A DNA stretch of 64,000 nt from Sva-07 sp963747375 (GTDB lineage: Bacteria; Actinomycetota; Acidimicrobiia; Acidimicrobiales; Ilumatobacteraceae). A program made the translations under genes and the position numbers. The stretch lies in NCBI GenBank assembly GCA_963747375.1, contig CAVVFL010000014.1, positions 1-64,000 on the forward strand, read 5' to 3'. Positions within the stretch are counted from its first letter, which is position 1. Each line of letters starts with the position of its first letter. Shown here one piece after another: positions 11,711-19,635 of this stretch. The notes below the pieces were generated by a model that searched no databases, was not told the DNA's origin, and worked only from the letters and a program-made list of their open reading frames with translations.

Positions 11711-11750
11711 ATCGGAGCGGTCGGAGAAATCCGACCGCTCCGGTCGTTTT
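11711..11750 (+). terminator. Intrinsic terminator after the sigma-factor gene
   Basis: GGAGCGGTCGGA (11714-11725) pairs perfectly with TCCGACCGCTCC (11730-11741) around a GAAA tetraloop, and the stem extends by about 3 pairs. CGTTTT follows. It lies 27 nt after the sigma-factor stop. Confidence 0.9.
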
Positions 11751-11771
11751 CGCGGCCGGTAGCCTGAGCGG

Positions 11772-13130
11772 ATGCCCGAGAGCCGATCCACCTGGTCGCC
11801 GACGTCCTGGCACGACCACTCCGTGGGCCAGCAACCCGATTGGCCCGATGCCGCAGCGCTCGAGCAGTCGTTGAAGCAGATCTCGTCGATGCCGCCGCTG
11901 GTGTTCGCCGGCGAGGCCCGCTCGCTGCAGGCCGAGCTGGCCAGGGTCGCTGCCGGCAACGCCTTCCTGCTCCAGGCCGGCGATTGCGCCGAGAGCTTCG
12001 AGGAGTTCTCCGCCGACAACATCCGTGAGAAGCTGCGCGTCATCCTCCAGATGGCCGTCGTGCTCACGTACTCCGTCGGAGTCCCCATCGTGAAGGTCGG
12101 CCGGATCGCCGGCCAGTTCGCGAAGCCCCGATCCTCCCCCACCGAGATGGTCGGCGATCTCGAGCTTCCGTCGTTCCGCGGTCACATCGTCAACGACGCC
12201 AACCCCTCCGAAGCCGCCCGCATCCCGAATCCGGATCGGCTCGTGCAGGCCTATCACCAGTCGGCGTCGACCCTCAACCTCCTGCGAGCCTTCACGAAGG
12301 GCGGCTTCGCCGACCTGTCGCGGGTACACGCCTGGACACAGGAGTTCGTGGCGTCGAGCCCGGAAGGCGAGCGCTACGAGAGCGTGGCGGCCGAGATCGA
12401 ACGCGCCCTCGCGTTCATGCGGGCGTGTGGCATCGACACCGAATCCAACCCGAACCTGTCGCAGGTCGACGTCTTCACGTCGCACGAGGCGCTCATCCTC
12501 GGCTACGAGGAGGCACTCACCCGCCAGGACTCGCTGACCGGCGCGTGGTTCGACTGCTCCGCCCACATGCTCTGGATCGGCGAGCGAACTCGCGATCTCG
12601 ACGGTGCGCACATCGAGTTCCTCCGCGGCGTCGGCAACCCGGTCGGCTGCAAGATCGGCCCCACCACCAGCGCCGAGTTCGTCCTCGAGCTGTGCGAGGT
12701 GCTCAACCCCTCGCGGATTCCCGGTCGGCTCACGCTGATCACTCGGATGGGTGCCGACAAGATCGAAGACGGTCTGCGCCCGCTGCTCCGAGCCGTCACC
12801 GATGCCGGACACCCGGTCGTGTGGGCGTGCGACCCGATGCACGGCAACACCTATTCCACCTCGACCGGTCGCAAGACCCGACACTTCGACGATGTCGTCG
12901 CCGAGATCGGCGGGTTCGTCAGAGCCCACCGCGCCGAAGGCACGTGGCCGGGCGGCATCCACATCGAACTCACCGGCGAGAACGTCACCGAGTGTCTCGG
13001 CGGTGGCGACGATCTGTCGGACACCGACCTCGACCATCGGTACGAAACGATGTGCGACCCACGACTCAATGCTCGACAGAGCGTCGACCTCGCCTTCCGG
13101 GTCGCCGAACTGCTCCGCGACTTCACCTGA
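11772..13130 (+). CDS. aroG: 3-deoxy-7-phosphoheptulonate synthase, class II
   Basis: A 452-residue plant/actinobacterial-type DAHP synthase. It condenses phosphoenolpyruvate with erythrose 4-phosphate, the first step of the shikimate pathway. Hallmarks include the N-terminal WSPTSWHDHSVGQQPDWPD block, LLQAGDCAESF (metal-binding Cys), VGRIAGQFAKPRSSPTE, NPVGCKIGPTT, ITRMGADKIEDGLRPLL, VWACDPMHGNTY and the GGIHIELTGENVTECLGG block. The length is standard. The start ATG 11772 lies after the sigma-factor terminator, so it has its own promoter. Confidence 0.96.
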   Translation: MPESRSTWSPTSWHDHSVGQQPDWPDAAALEQSLKQISSMPPLVFAGEARSLQAELARVAAGNAFLLQAGDCAESFEEFSADNIREKLRVILQMAVVLTYSVGVPIVKVGRIAGQFAKPRSSPTEMVGDLELPSFRGHIVNDANPSEAARIPNPDRLVQAYHQSASTLNLLRAFTKGGFADLSRVHAWTQEFVASSPEGERYESVAAEIERALAFMRACGIDTESNPNLSQVDVFTSHEALILGYEEALTRQDSLTGAWFDCSAHMLWIGERTRDLDGAHIEFLRGVGNPVGCKIGPTTSAEFVLELCEVLNPSRIPGRLTLITRMGADKIEDGLRPLLRAVTDAGHPVVWACDPMHGNTYSTSTGRKTRHFDDVVAEIGGFVRAHRAEGTWPGGIHIELTGENVTECLGGGDDLSDTDLDHRYETMCDPRLNARQSVDLAFRVAELLRDFT

Positions 13131-13138
13131 GCGACCGG

Positions 13139-13980
13139 GTGATCGGGGTGTCGGCACTCGATCTCACCACGCAGTGGCCGGTCCCCCACGTCTCCGCCGC
13201 CATCCTGCGCGGCGGCGTCAGGTCGTCGTCACCACGGGTGACGTCGATCGTGTCCAACGACTGGCGTCGATCTCCAAGCCGATGACGGCATGGGCGATCC
13301 TGGTCGCCGTCGAAGAGGGTGTCGTCTCGCTCGACGAGCCGGTCGGCCAGCCCGGCTGCACGCTTCGCCACCTCCTCGCCCACGCCGGCGGGTACCCGTT
13401 CGAGGGCGAGCAACCGATCAGCGCACCCGAGGTCACACGGATCTACTCGAACAGTGGATTCAGCCTCGCCGCGCGAGCCGTCGAAGCGGCGACCGACATG
13501 ACGTTCGCCGACTATCTGCACGAAGCGGTGTTCGCTCCACTCGCAATGACATCGAGCGTGTTGCGCGGCTCGGCAGCAGCAGGGGTCCGTTCGAACCTCG
13601 CCGACACCTGCCGTTTCGTCGCCGAGGTGATGCGACCGACGCTGATCCACTCGTCGACCGCCGCGGACGCCGAACGCTCGCACTACCCCACGCTCGCAGG
13701 TATCGTTCCCGGCGTGGGTCGCTATGCGCAGTGCCCCTGGGGGCTCGGATTCGAGGTGCGCGGCGCCAAGCAGCCGCACTGGACCGGAACGACCAATTCA
13801 CCGCGCACGTTCGGTCACTTCGGCGGGTCGGGCACGATGTTCTGGATCGACCCCGACCTCGACCTCGCGCTGGTGGCGCTCGCCGACCGCGATTTCGACG
13901 AGTGGTCCGACGTCGCACTGCAGGTGTGGCCGGAGTTGTCCGACGCCGTGATCGCTGCCCCAACGGGAGCGGCCCGGTGA
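13139..13980 (+). CDS. Serine beta-lactamase-like hydrolase (frameshifted)
   Basis: A class C beta-lactamase/DD-peptidase-fold hydrolase. The nucleophile motif SxxK is SISK in QRLASISKPMTAWAI; the YxN motif is YSN in TRIYSNSGFSLAARAVEA; the C-terminal HFGGSGTMFW block replaces the KTG strand. The substrate may be an ester or D-amino-acid peptide. The N-terminus (VIGVSALDLTTQWP ... AILRGG) lies in one frame from GTG 13139, and from about 13213 the protein continues in the next frame (RQVVVTTGDVDRVQ), which needs one added base. No signal peptide is seen. The stop overlaps the next gene's GTG (GTGA). Confidence 0.8.
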
Positions 13981-14441
13981 CCACCTTCAGCCACGGCGAC
14001 CGGATCCGTTACGCCACCACCGGCGACGACGGCCTGCCGCTCGTGCGCTACGGATTCATCGGTGAGGTCGCCGGGCCCGATGGTCCGATCGTGATCATGC
14101 TCGATGGTGAACTCGGCGGCGACGTGGTCGAGCCCGAGCACGTCGAGCCGGTCCACATCAGCAACGTCACGCTCACGCTCGGCGGATCCGACCTGCTCGA
14201 CGATCCCTCCCTCCGACAGGGGCTCGTGAATCTCTGGGCGGCCGAGGCCGAGAGCGCCGGACTGCAGATCGCAGCGCTGCACTGCATCGGCACCGGCGTG
14301 CGCGACTCCAGCGAGGGCTACGCGCTCGCGGAGTTGTCGAGCGGCGGCGAACAGTACGTGCTGCGCGCCACGCTCTGCCTCAAGCAGTACGACGCGATCG
14401 TCGTCCACGCCGACCGCCCGAACCGCTGGGAAGTCCTCTAG
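13977..14441 (+). CDS. Hypothetical protein coupled to the beta-lactamase-like gene
   Basis: 154 residues from GTG 13977, whose GTGA overlaps the upstream stop, so translation is coupled. The N-terminal part (MTTFSHGDRIRYATTGDDG ... YGFIGEVAGPDGPIVIMLDG) looks like a small SH3-like beta barrel. The C-terminal half (LVNLWAAEAESAGLQIAALH) is mixed alpha/beta. No known family was recognised; no export signal or catalytic motif is visible. Confidence 0.8.
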   Translation: MTTFSHGDRIRYATTGDDGLPLVRYGFIGEVAGPDGPIVIMLDGELGGDVVEPEHVEPVHISNVTLTLGGSDLLDDPSLRQGLVNLWAAEAESAGLQIAALHCIGTGVRDSSEGYALAELSSGGEQYVLRATLCLKQYDAIVVHADRPNRWEVL

Positions 14442-14534
14442 ACCACGACCGGACAACCGCTTGTCACGGTCCGAGCGGAGGCGCATACTTGCCGAAGCGG
14501 GAGGGTCAGAGTTCGCCGGAGAACGGAGACCGCC

Positions 14535-15548
14535 ATGCCCAGCGTCGACCTGAACGAAGAGCCACTCTTCGACATCGAGGCCACCCACGAACCCGACATC
14601 GACGGTGAGGATGAACGTGGCGGTCCCACCGTCCTGGAGGGTGTGACCATCCCATTCGACATCCTCGAGTTCGGCAACGGTCGGCTCCCCGACGACCAAC
14701 TCGAATCGATCGGCATCGGCTCGCACCGGCTCCACCGCACCGCCGCCCAGGGATTCGCACACTGGCGCGACCTCGCCCGCCAAGCCGGCATCGACCTCAC
14801 CTGCACCGATTCGTATCGGACGCTCGCCCTGCAGGAGCAACTCAAGAAGGCGAAGCCGAAGTGGTCGGCAACACCCGGACGCAGCGTGCACGGCTGGGGT
14901 TTCGCCGTGGACGTCGCCGTCGGCACACCACCGAAGGGATTCGGACCGTCGGTCCTGCAATGGTTGAAGGAGAACGGACCTCCGAACGGGTGGCACCTCG
15001 GCCGACCGAAGGACGAACCGTGGCACTGGGTGTTCCGAGGCACCGGCACCACCGCGACCCCCGCGCCGTCGACACCCACATCGACACCCACGTCGACGTC
15101 CACGTCGACACCCACCACGCCCCCGGGACAACCGTCGCCGGATGACGCGCTGTTGGCATCGAACAACACCGTGTCGACAGGGTCGACCGGCGTCCTCGTC
15201 AGCATCGTTCGCGGTCTCCTCGGGCTACCGCAAGGCGACGTGTTCGACGCCGGCGTCGACGCTGCCGTACGCGCGTTCCAACAGTCGAACGCCCTGACCG
15301 TCGACGGGCGCGTCGGGCCGATCACCTGGGGAACGCTCCGCCGCGTGACGGCGCCGGTCGACCGGCCGACACTCGCGCTCGGCGCCTCCGGTGATGCCGT
15401 GCGCTGGCTGCAACGCCGGCTCGCCCGCACGCCCGACGGTCAGTTCGGTCCGCGCACCCAGGCGGCCGTGATGGGATTCCAGCGGGCCGCGGCATTGGCA
15501 CCCGACGGACGCGTCGGGCCGATCACCTGGGGCGCACTGACCAGGTAG
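14535..15548 (+). CDS. VanY-type M15 peptidase with two peptidoglycan-binding domains
   Basis: 337 residues. Residues 45-168 form a D-alanyl-D-alanine carboxypeptidase domain with zinc ligands His119 and Asp126 (SVHGWGFAVDV) and His164 (EPWHWVF). A Thr/Pro/Ser linker (about 171-195) leads to two PG_binding_1 repeats (about 205-272 and 275-337), each ending DGRVGPITWG. It should cleave or remodel peptidoglycan stem peptides. Unusually, the N-terminus is acidic and has no hydrophobic signal sequence, so Sec export is not evident; release by lysis or delivery by another route is possible. GAGAACGGAGA precedes ATG 14535. Confidence 0.88.
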   Translation: MPSVDLNEEPLFDIEATHEPDIDGEDERGGPTVLEGVTIPFDILEFGNGRLPDDQLESIGIGSHRLHRTAAQGFAHWRDLARQAGIDLTCTDSYRTLALQEQLKKAKPKWSATPGRSVHGWGFAVDVAVGTPPKGFGPSVLQWLKENGPPNGWHLGRPKDEPWHWVFRGTGTTATPAPSTPTSTPTSTSTSTPTTPPGQPSPDDALLASNNTVSTGSTGVLVSIVRGLLGLPQGDVFDAGVDAAVRAFQQSNALTVDGRVGPITWGTLRRVTAPVDRPTLALGASGDAVRWLQRRLARTPDGQFGPRTQAAVMGFQRAAALAPDGRVGPITWGALTR

Positions 15549-15573
15549 CAATTTCGCCCGCCATGCAGGACCC

Positions 15574-17106
15574 TCAGAAGCGCGCCATGGCGTCACGCAG
15601 CACGCCCGCGTAGGCGGGAGCACGGAGGCGCACGGACGCCCTCCACCGAGCGTCGTGGCCGATGCCGTCGAAGGTGGGCATCACGAGTTGATCGAGTTCG
15701 TCGTCATCGAGCGCCCGTGCGCCGGCATCTCCCGACGGTGGAAGGTCGGGGACGAACTCGAATGCGTCGACGCCGACGGCCCGCTGCTGGCGGGCCCGGC
15801 GAACCGCTGCGGCCGGATCAGTCCACACGTCCGCCAGCTCCCGCATCCCGTCGGCCCACGACTTGTTGGCCTGCCGTTGCAGGTCGGGTTCCGCTGGCCA
15901 CAGCTCCTCCGGAAGGGTCATCACGATCCCTCGACGAATGCCCGCGACCATGATCGGTTCCACCTCCGCCGCTCCCGCCGCGGCGAGGAGCGACCGGTTG
16001 CCGTATGCCGGCCGGCCGCCGACCATCACGAACCGGACGTTTCGCTCGGTCGCCGCCAGCACCGCACGCCACGGGTCGGCCCCCGTCTTGGTCGAGAACA
16101 CGGAGATGTCGGCGAGCGCGCCGGGCACGAGACGCCCGACCTGTACTCCCCACGGCCGCGCGAGCGTGTCGCCCGGGTTGGCCGTCACCATCTCCACGAG
16201 GTCAGCGTCCGACAACGCGCCGCCGAGTGTCGTGTCGTTCCACGTGGAGGCGATCTTCAGTTCCCCGAGCACGTTGCGGGTGCCCGACGGAGTCCAGTCC
16301 GAACCCAGACAGACCCGGATCCCTGCCGCTCGCGCTGCCACGACGTCGGTCGTCCCCCCGTACAGCCAGATGTTGGAGAACGGTGACCACACGATGGCCC
16401 CGCCTCCGAGCGCCTGCCACCGGGCGAAGTCCGCCTGCGTGAGCGCGGTCGAGTGGATCCCGATCAAGCCGTCGCCCACACAGGAGTGGGACCGCAGGAG
16501 TTCGAACTCCTTGCGCAGCGCAGGGTCGACCCCCTCGCAGAGGTGGTAGATGAAGGAGCGGTTCTGCGCAAGCCGCCCGGCCGTCGTGTCGAGCTGCGCT
16601 CCCGTCGACGGGAGCACCGACTGGAAGATCGGCTGTTTCGAGCCGATCTGTTCCTTCTCGACGTTGCGAACCATCCACCCCGGAAACGCCCGCGTCATCG
16701 GTGGCGAACCCTGGATCGCCGTCACCCCACCGACGATCGCCTTCACCTCGGCAAATCGCAGTGCGGCCGCCGGAGCCGCGATCCCGAGAGCCTGTGCCGG
16801 GTTCGACACATCACTCTGGTAGGTCGGGGCGCCGGGCCATTGGTAACGCGTCGTGTACGCCTTGTCACGGCCCACCCACAGCGGCAGCGTGTTGTAGGCG
16901 AGATGGTTGTGCAGATCGATGAGACCCGGCGTGATGAGACCACCGGTGTTCACCCGGGCCACGGCGGCGAACCCGGCCGGTGGTGCCTGCGACGTGGGCT
17001 GAACGGCCTCGATGATGCCGTCATGGACGTAGACGGCGCCGGAGCGAATCACCCGACGGTCCGGGTCGACGGTCAGTACCTGTCCGGTGAGCACGATGTC
17101 GGTCAT
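15574..17106 (-). CDS. Amidohydrolase-family metal-dependent hydrolase
   Basis: 510 residues of the amidohydrolase superfamily. The beta-sandwich N-terminal strand (MTDIVLTGQVLTVDPDRRVI) leads into the metal-binding HxH motif in GLIDLHNHLAYN; later come His in LIGIHSTAL and Asp in CLGSDWTPSGTRN. These enzymes deaminate or hydrolyse ring and amide bonds; the substrate is unknown. ATG 17106 is preceded by GAGGAGG, which decides the start over longer in-frame choices. It is the last gene of a minus-strand set with the papain-like and lipase genes (13-nt gap). Confidence 0.88.
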   Translation of the reverse strand: MTDIVLTGQVLTVDPDRRVIRSGAVYVHDGIIEAVQPTSQAPPAGFAAVARVNTGGLITPGLIDLHNHLAYNTLPLWVGRDKAYTTRYQWPGAPTYQSDVSNPAQALGIAAPAAALRFAEVKAIVGGVTAIQGSPPMTRAFPGWMVRNVEKEQIGSKQPIFQSVLPSTGAQLDTTAGRLAQNRSFIYHLCEGVDPALRKEFELLRSHSCVGDGLIGIHSTALTQADFARWQALGGGAIVWSPFSNIWLYGGTTDVVAARAAGIRVCLGSDWTPSGTRNVLGELKIASTWNDTTLGGALSDADLVEMVTANPGDTLARPWGVQVGRLVPGALADISVFSTKTGADPWRAVLAATERNVRFVMVGGRPAYGNRSLLAAAGAAEVEPIMVAGIRRGIVMTLPEELWPAEPDLQRQANKSWADGMRELADVWTDPAAAVRRARQQRAVGVDAFEFVPDLPPSGDAGARALDDDELDQLVMPTFDGIGHDARWRASVRLRAPAYAGVLRDAMARF

Positions 17107-17119
17107 TCCTGAGTCCTCC

Positions 17120-18169
17120 TCACGCCTCACTGGGCGGTGTCTTGACGGTGTACCTGGGCACGAAGGCACAGACGAGCGGTCCATCGGCGTCCACTCGGTG
17201 ATGCACGACGACGGGCAGGTCGGTACGGGCGGTGTCGTAGGCGATCGTGACGTGATCGTCACCGGGCGAGTTCGGGTCATAGACCCACATCGTCAACTGG
17301 GTCCCACGCAACTGGTACGCGTATGCCAGCACCTGGTGCTGGTGCTTCAGATCCGCTGGATTGTCGGATTCGACCATGACCAGCCCCAGCGGGCACGGAT
17401 GACCGGCATCGATCCGTGCCTTCACCGTCGGCCAGGTGCGACGAGCGAGGAGGCCGGCGCGGCTCGGCACCTGTGCCACCGCGGCGAGCAGTTCGCCGTC
17501 GTGTGCGGGATAGCCACTCGCCATGGTCGTCGCATACGGCACCACCCCGCCCGGCAGGTCGAAGCTGTCGATCAGCCGGTCGATCACATAGGTCCGCAGT
17601 GCGCTGCCATCCGGTGGTGAGGTCGTCATGGACGGGATCGGCCGCCGCGCCTCGAACCAATCCAGCGCGGCGAACACCATCCCACCGCAGAGGCCGTTCG
17701 ATGCCTTGCCGATCGGAATCGACCCGAGCTTCAGGTTCACGCGCTTGAGTGGTTCACCGCTCCACGAGTTCGTGAAATGGAAGCCCCGGGATGACGCGGC
17801 GAAGCCGGGGACCGACACTCGTCGCGACGGCTGCACCGTGAACGTGACGACCGCATTGGACTCGTCGTCGTCGCCGTCACAGACGACGCCGAAGGAGGCG
17901 CCCTCCGCCTCCATCCTGAACGTGTTGCGACCGACGAACGGGTTGTCCCAGTTCAGGGTCACCCGCCCGCCACTCACCGCGTAGACGGCACGACCGCGTG
18001 AACTGCCGAAGCGTCCACGGGCGACATTGTCAAATGTCGCAACGGCACCCGAGGCCACGAGCGGTGCCGGCCGATGCGCACCCCAGGTCCCCGCCGAGGT
18101 CACCGCCTCGACGAGGTTCAACTCCTTGCTGGTCGAGTTGAGCACGCGGACCGTGGTGCGCCGACTCAT
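17120..18169 (-). CDS. Aegerolysin-like domain fused to a papain-like cysteine peptidase domain
   Basis: 349 residues. Residues 5-115 resemble the aegerolysin-type beta sandwich (VRVLNSTSKELNLVEAVTSA, VTLNWDNPFVGRNTFRMEA), a family that binds membranes. Residues 125-345 carry a candidate papain-like triad: Cys161 in NGLCGGMVFAALDWFE, His278 in HQHQVLAYAY, and Asp298/Asn300 in WVYDPNSPG. No signal peptide or transmembrane segment is seen. The start ATG 18169 lies 1 nt after the lipase stop, so the two are co-translated. The combination suggests a membrane-targeted protease effector; domain identities are from motif reading and are moderate. Confidence 0.65.
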   Translation of the reverse strand: MSRRTTVRVLNSTSKELNLVEAVTSAGTWGAHRPAPLVASGAVATFDNVARGRFGSSRGRAVYAVSGGRVTLNWDNPFVGRNTFRMEAEGASFGVVCDGDDDESNAVVTFTVQPSRRVSVPGFAASSRGFHFTNSWSGEPLKRVNLKLGSIPIGKASNGLCGGMVFAALDWFEARRPIPSMTTSPPDGSALRTYVIDRLIDSFDLPGGVVPYATTMASGYPAHDGELLAAVAQVPSRAGLLARRTWPTVKARIDAGHPCPLGLVMVESDNPADLKHQHQVLAYAYQLRGTQLTMWVYDPNSPGDDHVTIAYDTARTDLPVVVHHRVDADGPLVCAFVPRYTVKTPPSEA

Positions 18170-18170
18170 G

Positions 18171-19553
18171 TCAGTCGTCCTCGATCGGCGGGAGCACGAC
18201 GATCGGACTGGCGACTGCCCCGTTCGCGCCTCGCACACCGACTCGAAGCACGTAGGCGCCGGGTGCCACGTCGGCGAAGCTCGCTGTGTAGCTGTCGTCG
18301 CCGTGATCGGTCGCCACCGCGGTGGACACCACCCCACCGTCGGCGCCATGCAGCCCCACATCGACGAGCAGATCCGATTCCACCTCGATCGTCGCGTCGA
18401 TCGACGAACCTGCCATGACGAGGTCATCACAGATGACGCCCAGGTCGACGTCCATGTCCTTGGCGATCACATCGCTGGCCGTGAGCACGCCTTCCAGCTC
18501 GGCCAGCACGGGCTCGTTCGCCGGAAGCGCACCGTGCTTGTCCTTGACGTACCTGATCATCGGGCTGCTCGGCAGCACGCCGTACGGGATCGACGACAGT
18601 CGTGGCACCGTGCCGTCGCCACCTTCGTCGCGACCATCGATCGTGCGGAGCGTCTCGACTCGTCCGTTCACCAGCCTCGCCGACGTGCTGGTCGGCTGGG
18701 TTCGCGCAATGATCGGATGAGAGTCGTAGGTCCCGCCGTGGCTGCCCATGCCGGCGCTGAGCTCGTCGTGGAACCGCATCGCGTCGGCAATGTCGATCGA
18801 CGACAAGTCGGGCAGTGCGATCTCCGTCGTCTTCGCCAGGCCGGACGCCGATTCGATGCAGGCGTACTCCGGCAGCAGCTGGAACAGCGACGGGAGGCTG
18901 CGAGACAGCGTCGTGAGATCGAGCTTGAACGGTCCGAACCCCTTGGACACACCGTTGACCAGGCTGTCCAGGGCATTGAGCGCACCGCGGTGCGGGGTCC
19001 CGAGCGTGATCACCTTGCGTGTGATCTCGTGGCCGCCGAGCACATCGACGTAGTAGCGGGCGACGAGCCCACCCATCGAATGTCCCACGAACACGACCTT
19101 TGCGTCCGAGCGTCCGGGTTGGGCACGCAGTTGCTCCAGCAGCGGTTCGACGGTCCGGGCCAACGCGACGGCGCTCGCCCGGTTCGAGAGTCGCCAGTCG
19201 TACGGGAACTGCACGAAGTTCGCCACGCCGGATCCCGAGTTGCCGATCTCGACGACATCGAAGGTGTCACGGAACCACGCCACCATCCGCTCGTAGCCGA
19301 TCGACACCGACCAGATGCCCGGGATCACATGGATGTCGGGCATCAGCTTCGTCGCCGTGACGCCGTCGGGTGCCGGGTCGTCGCCGATTCCGGCGGGCAA
19401 CTGCAATCGCTTGATCGCCGCACCGCGCGTCAGTACGCCCTTGACGATCGAACCCAAGGACGTGCCCCACACCTCCCTGCCGTCCCGATCGGCGAGCGCG
19501 CTGCCCATGATGCCGGGCAGCACGACGACGAGATCATTCAACGGGTGCTTCAT
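18171..19553 (-). CDS. LCAT-type alpha/beta hydrolase (lipase/acyltransferase) with C-terminal beta-sandwich
   Basis: 460 residues. The N-terminus VVVLPGIMGSALAD is the LCAT-family oxyanion region. The nucleophile is Ser159 in VFVGHSMGGLVARYY; the acid is in GGDGTVPRLSS and the His in YVKDKHGALP. About 90 C-terminal residues (VESDLLVDVGLHGADGGVV ... YVLRVGVRG) form an Ig-like domain. A cytosolic phospholipase, esterase or acyltransferase is likely; no signal peptide is present. AGGAGG precedes ATG 19553. It is divergent from the caspase gene 82 nt away. LCAT-type hydrolases are known partners of caspase and CHAT genes in conflict islands. Confidence 0.88.
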   Translation of the reverse strand: MKHPLNDLVVVLPGIMGSALADRDGREVWGTSLGSIVKGVLTRGAAIKRLQLPAGIGDDPAPDGVTATKLMPDIHVIPGIWSVSIGYERMVAWFRDTFDVVEIGNSGSGVANFVQFPYDWRLSNRASAVALARTVEPLLEQLRAQPGRSDAKVVFVGHSMGGLVARYYVDVLGGHEITRKVITLGTPHRGALNALDSLVNGVSKGFGPFKLDLTTLSRSLPSLFQLLPEYACIESASGLAKTTEIALPDLSSIDIADAMRFHDELSAGMGSHGGTYDSHPIIARTQPTSTSARLVNGRVETLRTIDGRDEGGDGTVPRLSSIPYGVLPSSPMIRYVKDKHGALPANEPVLAELEGVLTASDVIAKDMDVDLGVICDDLVMAGSSIDATIEVESDLLVDVGLHGADGGVVSTAVATDHGDDSYTASFADVAPGAYVLRVGVRGANGAVASPIVVLPPIEDD

Positions 19554-19635
19554 GAGTACCTCCTGTGTTCGGTGGAAACGCTGTTCGGACGGATGACCTG
19601 ATGACAGCGAGCACGCAGAGCGCGAAACTGGCCAC

